Shown here one piece after another: positions 49,901 through 61,000 of a DNA stretch of 64,000 nucleotides; the first letter of the stretch is position 1; each line of letters starts with the position of its first letter. The stretch comes from Thunnus maccoyii (taxonomy: Eukaryota > Chordata > Actinopteri > Scombriformes > Scombridae), in assembly GCF_910596095.1 (NCBI RefSeq), contig NC_056538.1:32434094-32498093 (forward strand). The letters run 5' to 3'. The position numbers and the translations under genes are program-made. Below the pieces are notes generated by a model. It was not told where the DNA came from. It saw only the letters and a list, made by a program, of their open reading frames with translations, and searched no databases.

Positions 49901-52900
49901 GTAGGAGCATCACCCTGCTCGTCGGGTTGGATGTAAGAGCAGCAGGGACTCACATTCTCTGGTTCCACACCAATATCTTTACAGAACTTCTCCATAGCCT
50001 CTGGACCGACCACCTCGTTGGGGCCGGCGTACTCGTGGAACCAGCCCAGGCACTTTTTACTGGAGAACGGCTTCTCAGCGTTGATCGGTCTCGCACCACG
50101 GATCTGAGGTCGGGTGAAACTACAAACAAACAGTTGTTAAAAAAAAAACTTTTAGAAATATACTCGTCTCATTGGATGGATGGATCACCTGACTCACAAG
50201 CTACTTGTTACGAGTCAGACCAAACATGCTACAATAAAAAAAAAAAACACAACCAGGACACAACATGAGCGACACAAAATACCTTCATGCACTGCAGACA
50301 GATGACCACAGAGGACACACATACAAACTTATAGTTGAGTGAAAGTCTGTGTTTATTTACCTTGTAATTTTACACCTGCGCTCATGATCATCTGCGTCAG
50401 GGAGCTTCCTCTTCTTCTTCACAGGCATCACTGAACCTTTAACGGGCTTCACTAGCTGGGCTACATATATATAAAAACAAAACAAAAACATGTTGGCAGG
50501 GGGGCAGTAGAATAAAACATCCACCTGCACTCACCTCTAGACAATACAAACCAATAATCAATCATTTATTTATTTAAAGGATAAAGTGTGCAGGATGTAT
50601 ACCTGTGTTCTTCCGGCTGCCTTGTCCATTCAAATCTAAGAGATTCTAGATGAAGAGAAATGAAACCTCGAGTTAAAAACACGACACATTTATAAGCCTT
50701 AATCCAGTCAGAGCTGAGAGATTAAGATTATTATCAGTCTAATTTCCTTTTAGTTTACTACGTTTTAAAATGAATACGACTTACAAGCTTGTCCAGCGTT
50801 TCTGATGCTGTACTGATGTCTGTTAGACTGCAGGGATTGTTCCTACAAGTAATTAACAACGAGCAAAATTTCGTTAGTATTCAGATCATGTCCAAGCAAA
50901 GTAGAGTCAAAACATCTGCAAACATACATACGACACTTTTCAACTTGTCATTATTATCAAAATCTAAGAGGACATTTTTAGTTAGTAGTGACTGATGTAA
51001 CAGCTAGTCACAATCTAAATAATAACAATCACTGTCTGGAGGAATTTCAGTGGAAAAAAAACTGACAGTATAAAAGAAAAATGCACCATAAATGTAGATC
51101 TAAAAAAGATCTGTGTTCTAGTTCTTTAATAGGAATGAATCTTGGACAGAGTCAATAAAATGAATGAGAGAAATGCACATCTGCTGCCCAGTTACATGGA
51201 AGATGAATGTTTTTGTCTTAACATGTTTACACCAAACATTTCAGGCTGAACATCTTATTCCAGCTACAACTCGCTTCATTCATCTGGTTTCAGGCTGTCC
51301 ACAACATCTGGGAACCTGGCTGCAGGGATTTTGCTCCTATTCAGCCACAAGAGCTTCAGCGGGCGTCGAGACAGCAAACGCTTATTGTGTTATTAAAATA
51401 AAACTGAACAGAACAAACGAGGACTTGCATTGGTGGTGGCTTCAGGTACAAGTGAGGAGATGTAATACATTCCAGGAAGGATAGTTTGAGTGACAGATCC
51501 ATGAGTTAGAAAGCTGATCAGACTTATCAACACTGCACACAGGTTTATAAGACTATTAGACTAATAATACACTGCTGTCTGTCTGACTAAGAATCAACAC
51601 TCCAGGTCATCCTGAAGGTGTTGGATAAGGTTGAGGTCAGACAATTTCTTCTACACCAAACGTGGGAGAAGTTTTGTTTTTTTCCCCTGCTTTGTGCACG
51701 GGAGCAAGCCGAGTGCAAGCACACTATTGCCTGAAATATCATTGTGTGTATATATGATTTTTGGATGATCTAAGGTGCCCAAAACCATGCAGAACAGACT
51801 CAAACTATGTGTCCTACAACGTCTCACACTGCTTGTGTAACAACTTTTACTAAACAGCTAAAACAAGCTGGTTTAAGATTATATTTCCATATCACACATA
51901 GACGTTAATGTCAAGTTTTTATTGTGTAATTAATGTTGAAAATTAATAAGTTTTTAATTTAAATGCTGCTTTTGGTTGGTTCAGCTTGTGCTTTGTGATG
52001 ATCTGCTATTTAACAGTAACTACTAAAACCCAGGACGGCGTCACCGGATTCATCTTTCTCTTGTGCCGTGTTCAGACCTGACGTTGGTTCATAAAAAACA
52101 AGTGACAGGTCAAGTCTAACATCACGTAGGAAACTAAGCCACCTCAGAGAAAGAACTTTGGATAAACATAAAAACTTTCCTTGTCACTTGTTGGATCTTT
52201 GATCTGAGTGACCTACATGCAGTCAGTGAGGTGTTTCCAGACTGACCTGAATAGTCACTGAACTCTGCACTTTATTCACTCAGCACCTTCTGTCTCTTTA
52301 TTATGTTTGTGTCTTATATGTATGTGTGTGTGTTTTTTTTTTTCTTTTTTGTTAACTGTGAACCTTGTTAAAAATTAACGAGTGAATGAAAATGAATGTT
52401 TGCACTTTGGCACTGGTTGCACTTTATTGCTGGATATATTGTATTTGTAATTTATCAATAAAGATATTTACAACCAGAAACTAAGCGATACTTGGAGCAA
52501 AAAAAGCGTTTACACAAGATTTGTAACGTTAATTATGCCGATGTTTTAAACGAAAATGACTATTTACCTACACGAGTAGTGAGTGTCTGCTATGTTTTTG
52601 GGATCAAAAGCAAGACTGATGGTTAACTTAAATGTTAGAATAAATCAAACTCACCGCTACAGTACTTAGAAAATCAGTAGAAATGACAAGATTGGGAATA
52701 TTTTGATCATTCTTTTACCACAGTGGGCCAAAAATCGCCACATTTACAGACTTGTATGACTCTCTGAGGGTCTGACGACTGTTTTAACGAAAGTGATCGT
52801 TAAACAAAACGGCTTCCGTTGATGCTAGCTGATCACAGCTAACGAGGTTAGGATGACTCATAATACAAATCATGACCAGATTTTGCATCTGGTATGGTTG

Positions 52901-53316
52901 TCGATTAAACGTCGCGGAGACTTTATGTACAACATCCAAACATACATTGTTAGTTTACATTATTCTGGGGCTCAGTTTTCGTTGCTGGATTTCTTTTGTT
53001 TGCTAGCTAGCGGGTGTCAGAGCTACGATGCTAACGTTAGCTAATTTGTCAACACATGCGTCAAAGGCTCATAAAATCCATCTAAAACCAATTTAAAACT
53101 ACGAATTGAAGAAACGAAGTTGTTTTGTTTAATAGTCGACACCATATAAAGTCATTTAAATAATACAAACACTTACGTTTTTTCAGTAACACTCTCACAG
53201 ATAGATCTAGTCAACCGGCTTCTGCTGCACCGCGGAGTGTTTGTCGTCGGTGTTTCCGGGAGAGTGGACGATACCACCGCTCTTGTAGGGGTGTGATGCG
53301 AAATAAACGTTCCCAT
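43984..53316 (-). CDS. dcun1d5: DCN1-like protein 5 (cullin neddylation co-E3), complete
   Basis: Ten exons in phase: 53177-53316, 50785-50842, 50603-50645, 50361-50460, 49954-50119, 49142-49233, 48800-48908, 47724-47828, 47121-47223 and 43984-44039; 323 aa from MGTFISHH. An internal ATG at 50428 ([14 protein letters not shown]) matches the usual DCUN1D5 start and gives 232 aa (human 237). Known role: the PONY domain binds the cullin WHB and the acetylated N-terminus of a NEDD8 E2 to promote cullin neddylation; DCUN1D5 is largely nuclear, consistent with the KKKRK signal. Seen: [75 protein letters not shown] and the closing [27 protein letters not shown] favours DCUN1D5 over DCUN1D4. Divergent with cul5. 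Confidence 0.93.
44191..44238. repeat. Perfect 20-bp palindrome with 8-bp loop
   Basis: Arms 44191-44210 and 44219-44238 are exact reverse complements (TTTATCATAATTAGTGATCA). Located in the last intron of dcun1d5. Confidence 0.9.
44482..45266. mobile_element. Foldback transposon with long arms in a dcun1d5 intron
   Basis: The left part (CGGAAGTCCTGAAAGGCAAGC..., 44482 to about 44810) is mirrored by the right part (about 45008 to ...GCTTGCCTTTCAGGGCTTCCG). Matched inner blocks include TCTTGTGTTCAAGAGTTAAGGACAAAT and GTAATACTCATTTCGGCCACAAG. An exact 8-base repeat GATAAATA flanks it (44474-44481, 45267-45274). The centre of about 200 bp is unique and no transposase is present. Poly-A/T runs inside the arms differ in length. 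Confidence 0.88.
46349..47077. mobile_element. hAT-like repeat next to a dcun1d5 exon
   Basis: Left end TAGGTCTGTAGTC and right end GACTACAGCCCTA are imperfect terminal inverted repeats. The interior (GTCGATTAGTTGGTCGA, CCTGACCAAGATTTTCTTTGG) is typical of a fish hAT-derived repeat. The element ends 44 bases short of the exon at 47121-47223. Confidence 0.6.
47377..47480 (+). repeat. Second copy of the GTAGAATTTAGTGG repeat
   Basis: Matches 9836-9935 with scattered substitutions; truncated after about 100 bases. Confidence 0.75.
49477..49512. repeat. (GGA)n microsatellite in a dcun1d5 intron
   Basis: Twelve or so GGA units. A (CA)n tract also lies at 48916-48940. Confidence 0.9.
50843..53176. 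other. Large intron 1 of dcun1d5
   Basis: 2.3 kb with no further exon seen. It includes a degraded repeat near 51600-51730 (GGATAAGGTTGAGGTCAGA, TTTGTGCACGGGAGCAAG), whose wording I associate with fish DNA transposons, and an AT-rich tail with AATAAA near 52458. Short open frames lack support. Confidence 0.4.
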
Positions 53317-55078
53317 GTTGAGAAAAATGTTTGCGCACACACGCATTTTTATAAGGTGACCTGAAAAAACATTACTTCTACTCTCATTTTGATTAAATCT
53401 ATATTATTTTGGCGAACAGTGAACCACGTGAGGAAAACAGCTAAATATAACATCCACCCTGCCGAAGTGAAAAGTGTCAAACGTGTTTTTTTAAAGGAAC
53501 AATCCTTTATTTTTGGCACTCACATGTACTGTAGCTCTCACATGTTAGAGACCCATGAAACCCCATAAATATGACACCACGTTTTACTACAGGCTATAAA
53601 CTCATATATCAGTGTTACCTATCTGTGTTTGTTATCATTATATCAATTTATTTCATAGTATGCCAATGCAGAACAACAAAAAGGGTATAACGAAATAATA
53701 AGTTATAGAAATTACATTCAAAAACTATGTATTGTACACATGTATTTATATAATGTCAAAACACAAAAGATGTGGAAAATCCCGGCCCGCAGATCAGAAC
53801 ATTTTGTACCGGACTCGGAAGGAACCACATGATTCTGTAAAAGGCTATTAGGCTTTTTGGGGGGTAAATACCTTGAACTTGTCCCAGTCTGTGCTGCCAA
53901 CCTCTCTCTCACTCCCGAGCTCCAGTTAGAGTATATAATAAAAATATTTACAATTATTTAAAAAAAGACAGAGAGAAGATGAAGATAAAAGAGAGACTAA
54001 TTAAAATATATACAAATATACATTAAATTGTAATATATTGCATATAGTTACAGTTACTATATACAGGTCAAAATAAAAACATAAAAACACATTTATAAAA
54101 CTGTTTCTTTACTTAAATCATATCATCATTGCCCCTCTCACTGTAATAAGAAGCTATTAATTTGTTGTGTTTTTAACTACAAGAAAGGGTTTTTTTTGTT
54201 TGTTTGTTTTTCTCTTCCATCACTTTATTTATAGAAAGCGTCACTTACAATATCTGTGACATTAAGACAATAACAGAAAACATTTGGGCATCATAATGAT
54301 AAATAAAGATAAAGAATGTATTTGAAAGCCTGAAACCAGATAAAGATAACATAAAAGACATTACTTCACTTTCAATTTGTTGATACAGTCAACATGGTAA
54401 CAGGACAAAAGGTGAAACAAATAAATAAATAACTTAACAGAAAAGGTAGGCAATAAAATTTATTTATTTTTTTTAAAAAAGTCCTGGAGTTACTAACTGT
54501 ATGTGCACATTTCTTCTAAGCTGGACAGACTCAAAATACTTTCTAAATTCAGTCATGAGCAGTTCATGTCCCCCTCCACTCAAGAACGTGTTTTTCTTCT
54601 TGTTCATACAGTTGGGTGTTTGAGCTTCTCTGTGCAGAGTTTGTTTTCACATTCATCTGCTGAAGGAGGAAAGTTTCTCTGAGCTCACTGAGAGTTTGAT
54701 ATTGTCATTATTCAATTTACACAAATGTGATGTGGAAACCTGGAGCATCCAATGCACAAACACTGAGAATGAACTGTACAGTGAAGTAGGAGACATCTTG
54801 TGTCCAGATGGAAAACTTCTGAGATGAAATACATATTTATAGATTCTGGAATTTTTAATGAAGGAGTAGATGTCATTTTAAGGATTTAAACGTGGTAATT
54901 ATTATTTTTCTGGAAAAATCCACATCAGACACACATTATTGTTCCAAGCAGAGTATTTCTGTATGTCTTCATACATGTGGGGATCTTTATTTTGTGTGCA
55001 GTTGTTATTATGACCTAATCCTAAACCAGCTGTAGTTTTTGTCTCGCGAGATTCGGCGAGGTGATAAGTTGAAGAAAC
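53317..55078. promoter_or_regulatory. Divergent dcun1d5/cul5 intergenic region
   Basis: 1.76 kb between the two start codons. GC-rich DNA lies at 53200-53300 (inside dcun1d5 exon 1) and around the cul5 ATG (GTCTCGCGAGATTCGGCGAGG at 55040, containing the TCTCGCGAGA element found in many TATA-less housekeeping promoters). The centre is AT-rich with no exon. I infer two separate promoters rather than one short shared one. Confidence 0.5.
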
Positions 55079-58000
55079 ATGGCGGCGTCTAATTTGTTAA
55101 AGGTAAGAAGCACTTGAATATATCGCATTTCCCATATTTGGGTGCATATTTAAACTCCTCTTTTTATATAATATAGACATATATTGCACAATTATTGCGA
55201 ATATATATCTGCACTAATAGTACAAATGCATGAAATAAGTGCACAGACGAAATAAATGCAGAAATAGGTGCGGACGCTGCTGGAGTCCGGTGTTGTGTCG
55301 GAGTCTGTTCCTCCTGCCTCGGACAGAACCAGAACCCGAACCCGTCCCCTCACCGAACCTCAACCGTCTTCTGTGTTTCTCAACGTGAACCCGACATTAG
55401 CCCGTTACCCCAGCCGGTCGTCCCGACGGCGACCAACCATAGTCTAAACAGGCACCGTGTTAAAGCTCAGCCAGCCGCCGGAGAGCACGGGAAACAACCG
55501 TCGGAGCAGGAACATAAACTTCCACATGAGACCGTCCGTCCCGTCCGCAGCTCAGCCGTTAAGGTCTCTGCTGGGTCGGATCGTTGCTAACATGCTAGCG
55601 GCTCTGTGTCGGCTAGCTAACAGAGCTGGGAACCCGACCTCCTCAAGATGATCCAACTGAAGCAGCAGCAGCATATCAGTAAACGACTTTTCTATCAAAG
55701 CAAAGTGGACAGATCATAGCTAACAATAGAGTTAACCGGCAGTTACCGGGGCCAGGTAGCTCTGACAGCCCCCCCCTCTCCCGCCCCCCGGCGCTCTGAC
55801 ACCGGCTAATGTCACACAGGTTCAGGGTCCCATGACGGTGGACACACAACCGCAGGGTGGTGGTAAAGTAGCAGGTGGTTTATTTTACTGACATTTTGCT
55901 GAAAGTATAAGTTCATAAACCAGCAGTCAGGTGTCCATATGAACAGTGAAAGAGGTTTTCCTCGCTGTAATCATTCCTCCTGTTCATACTGGATATTAAA
56001 AGATCCTTCAAATGTGCTTTCAATGGAAGTGATGGAGGCCAAAATCCACAGTGTGTCCACACAGTCATTTAAAAGTTGATGTGAAGCTTATATTCAGCTT
56101 CAGCAGTCTGAGTTAGTCATATCAAGTGGATATCTGACACATTTACTGTTTCCTATGGACACTACTCATTATATTAAAATCTATAAACTTATATTGCACA
56201 TATGTAAATACATCACATGTAACATGGTGTGCTATATTAACGCAATTATTTGTATTTGTATTATTACACCTGCATGTTACATATACTGTTTACAACAGGG
56301 TTGAACGATATGAACAAAAATACCTCGATATCGATATTGTGACAACATTGTAGGGATGACTGTTGGTGCTTTCACAAAATATTTACACAATGAGATTTTT
56401 GATAAATAATCAACAGTAGTGATTAAGTGGGTAAAAGCAAATATTAGAACAGTCTGGTTAAGTTCAGAAAATTACATCATTTTACTGTAATGTGGCCTTT
56501 AAAATCAGGAAAAAACAACACTTATGATATATTACAATATCCAAAATCTAAGACGATATCTAGTCTCATATCACGATATAATATCAATATATTGTCCAGC
56601 CCTAGTTTGTACTGTGAACATTTGTACATTCCCAGTCAATATTTTGTTCATTATTTTTAAACTCAACAGCTCTCTTCACATTTAATAGATTCTCACTTAC
56701 TATTTATTGTAAAATTTTATTTATGTACATGGTTATACCACCTGTCTGTCTTTTGTGATAGTTGTATTTTTCTTACTTTGTATAGATACTTGTTGGGTTT
56801 TTTTTCCTCTTACCTTCTATATTTTGATTGTCATGCATCACAACACCAAGACATGTTCTTTTTTATCTGCAAACTTATTTTGTCAATAAATCAGATTCTG
56901 GATCTGATTGAGCTGCAGGTGGAAGTATAGTAACAAAAAGAGGGACTTTGGCACTAAAAAGACTGTAACGTTGAAAGATATCTACTTGATTTGACTTGTT
57001 TGGACGCTGAAGCTTCATATTAGCTTCAGATAAACTCTTAAATACATTTTGTCCTCCATCATTTCCATTGTAAGGTCATTATGAAGGGATCTTCTAATGG
57101 TCAGTATGAACAAGAGGAATGATTACAGCAAGAAAAACAGGTTTCACTGTTCATTTGAGCTCCTGATTGTTGGTTTAAATTCTGAACTCGTCCTTTAAGT
57201 AGATGATGAATACAACAGTGGCTCATTTATCCTCTTCAACACCACCGATCCCCCGTCATTATAAATTCATGTTGAGTGGATCGTTGTTCTCTAAACGTAC
57301 ACAACAAGGTTTTACGATGACGTTTTAACCTCTGGTTGTTTTTACTGATATTCTAGTTATCATTTATTATGAATCTGATGTTGTTTAGGCTGTAAAATCT
57401 CAAAAATAAAAGCAAATGTCCATCATACATTAAGTTTAGACATTTCTTTCTCTTTCTTAGTCTGAAATAATCTAAAATATTCATGTTATATGTTTTTTTG
57501 TTGTTGTTTTGGGCGAATCGACCAAGTGTTGGAGTAATATTTCCAAAGCTGACAAGAAAATACAAGGAAGTTCTGAAAAGTGCTGAAAATGAATCACTGA
57601 CTGTTTTGATAATCAATAAATTGGTTTATTGGTTCCTACATTTCTAATGTGAAGATCTGCTGCTGCTGTTTATATCATTTATATAATTACATGTTGAATA
57701 TCTTTGGGTTCAGGACTGTTGGTTGTCAAGTATTTTGTTTTTCTGACAGTTAATCGATTACATTATTGGGTGAAAAAATGTAGACAAGATTAATCAATAA
57801 AGCAAATAATTGTTATTTGCAGCCCTATAAGGAAATATGTGTAAAGTGATGCAGAAGAATATAGAATTTTCCATCTAGTATAATAATGCAGCCATCAAAA
57901 CATGGCGCAGTGGTCTCGGACCACTCAGCCGTAGTACTAGACCTCCGTTTCAACCTTAGGCCTAAAAACTTAAAGGTGCTGGCGTCTCGACCCTCTCTTA

Positions 58001-61000
58001 CTCACGGACGAAAAATTCTGTAGGCGTATTTCTGACTCAATCATAATCTTCTGTCCTAAAAGCTTTTTTTTTAGAGGCAAGATAATTTCGTATAATACGC
58101 AAGGAAGAACGAGAAAAATCAATTGCAGACTCCGATAAAACGCTAGCAGGAACTAATACTCCTGACCTTTACAAAGAAAGACTTAGACTCCTTACAGCAG
58201 AAGCTGAGCGACTGCTTCTCCGCTCCCAGGGATCGCTGTACGAGCATGGTGATAAGCCTGGGATGCAGCCCTATAAGGAAATATGTGTAAAGTCATGCAG
58301 AAAAATGTAGAATTTTCCATCTAGTATAATAACGCAGCCATCAAAACATGCCGCAATGGGACAAAAAAGTTGAAATTTTAAAGTAATTACAATTTGGCCA
58401 GTTACCAAAGTGTTTATAGTCTTACACAGTAGTAAATGATGTCTCTCTCTCTCTCTCTCTCTCCCTGATGTTTTCCGTTCTTCCTCCCACCCCACCCATC
58501 CCCGTATTTCTCTCCTCCAGAACAAGGGGTCCCTGCAGTTTGAGGACAAGTGGGATCTGATGCGACCCATCGTTCTCAAGCTGCTCAGACAGGAATCCGT
58601 CACCAAGCAACAGTGGTTCGACTTGTTCTCGTAAGAGACGCTCTCCGCTCTTCTGTCCTCCTTATTCAAGAAAGCGGCCGTTCGCTTGAACTGCACACAG
58701 CTGCTGCCGACTGTTGCTGCTTCACATCCCATAAAACAGTCGCCTTAGTTTGAATGAATATTGGAACGACAGGCTCCTCACAAGTCATAGTGAACTATTT
58801 TGGTGCATATCAACAGCACACAATTGCAAAAGACGGCGTTAGTTTTGACCAGTAGGTGTTGTACTTTATGTAATCTACACACCATGTTATAAATTTGTAT
58901 GTAAGCCTGTTGAAGGATGTGTCCCAGTCCAGTTTATAAGCTGGGTTGTTTCCATAACTTAACTGGAACAACTTAACGTACAATTACTACTTATAATAGA
59001 AAGCTGCTACAATTTTTAAAGTCACATTTGTGGATTTTAAAGGGTTGTAATTGTCGTCCATTCTTCAATTTTCTTCTCTATGAAATAGGATTTTGGGTTC
59101 AAACTTGACATCTTGAAAGATTTAAATCTGTTGTCACAAAATATTACAGTCTCTTACTTGGTGGAGTTGAAAACTTTATATGTAGACAATGTTTTAAAAG
59201 TGATGAAGAAGAGGCAGTTGGTGATTGTTTATTTCTGTCTTGAGGAAAAGATCTCTAAGAGATCTGTAAAGACAGGTCACATTTCAGGGGATATTTTTGC
59301 AAGAATATACAGTTTTTTTGCTCCTCAGTGCCTTGACTTTCTAAAAATGTGACTGTGAGGTTTTAAATCTATTTTAAGTTTGCTTGAATTAAGCTTTTAT
59401 GCTAAAAAAAATCACAGAAAATGCAGAATTGCACCTTACTTAAAGTCACATGTGCTGTAGTCTTCAGTTTAATAAACATCAGCTTTGTTACACTTTATCA
59501 TTCACATTTAATGAACTTTTGTGTCGTCCCATTTCCTTTTCATGTGTCCACCAGAGACGTCCATGCTGTGTGTCTTTGGGATGATAAGGGACCAGCAAAA
59601 ATCCACCAAGCACTCAAAGAGGACATCCTAGACTTCATCAAACAAGCACAGGCTGTAAGTAGAGAGTGTGATGTGCAGATGTATGAGGACAAAGAGACAG
59701 AGGAACAAAAATAAAGGTTTAAGGGCTTTCCACACACCAAGAAGTATAACCATAACTATAACGATGCACGCTCCAGCTGTGTCGGCAGCTTCGGGAAATA
59801 GATATTGATGAGTTGTTACTGCTGTAGGAAGGGTTCACAGGCGGTTAGTGATTCAATGTGTTGCTCAGAAGTATTTCAGGAGGCAGAAGGAGACGCTGAA
59901 GCACACAGACAAGCAGCTTTTATACACTGTGGCAGGAAAACACGGTATGAGCACAGATCTGAAGCCCAAAACAGTCGCCTACTTTGCCGTTTTTTTACGT
60001 CCCAGCATCATTGTATAATAAGGAGAGACAAACCCATCTGAAGACATCACCTCTGGGCGTCGTTCTGCTCCAATGTACAGTGCGTCAGTCTGTGGTGAGA
60101 AAGGAGCAAAGTCGCACTAAAATAAATAAATATAAATAAATGAAGTCATCAGTCAGTTTCTAGAAATGAAATGATATATTCAGGTTTTACTGGTAATTTC
60201 AGGCTAGATGGAGGCTTTGTCCTGCCATATGGTTTAGAGGAAGGATTCTGATTGGCTGTCAGTGTTTCTATCGTTCATCAAATTGCTCTGAAAGTGATCC
60301 CGACGATATTGTTCACCGCTGTCGTTGTAGTTGTGGTTTGGACTCCTTATTGTTATTGTTCTTGGTGTTGACCGCCCTTTAGATAGATACTATAAAACAG
60401 ATCAGAACAGATCTGGTGTTACTAGTAGGGGTGGGCCCGAATACAAATACATTATTCTGCAAAGCACAAATAGTGGGGGTTTTTTTACGAATATTTGTTT
60501 CATACAAATATTTAAAAAATGATTTGTTTTCGGGAAGAAAAAAAAAAAACATGTCAATTACCAACGTGCAGGTCGGTTACATCACTATCTCAGTGTCTCT
60601 CCTCTGCTCCGCTGTGACGTCTATCAGCAGGTCTCAACGAGGGGAGTCACATCCACCTGCTACATGACGCACATTTCCTAATTTGGACATCACTCCCACA
60701 GTTGGGAGTGTTCCCCAGAGATAAAGCTTAACTATTGACACACGCTTCATGAACACTTATTGTAACACTTTAATTTTCTAAAATTAAAAGCGTAATAAAA
60801 ACAAAAACAGGATTTTTAAGCCTCTTTCCACTTTTATTCGAATACAAATACAAATAATTTTGCTGCCTCAACAAATACAAATACTGGGCTAGTATTTTAA
60901 ACATCGTCAAGCCACGTTGTCTTTGTTTACAACACTGGCTTCTTGTGTTGTTATTTACAAAAGGATGTGTTGATGTCGTTTCTTATATTACTGATAGCAT

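Noticed and set aside
55457..55651. 64-codon frame after cul5 exon 1
   Set aside because: Lies in the CpG-rich intron start; arises from composition and has no recognisable similarity.
58271..58732. 153-codon minus-strand frame over cul5 exon 2
   Set aside because: Antisense to a real, strongly conserved exon and a CT-rich tract.
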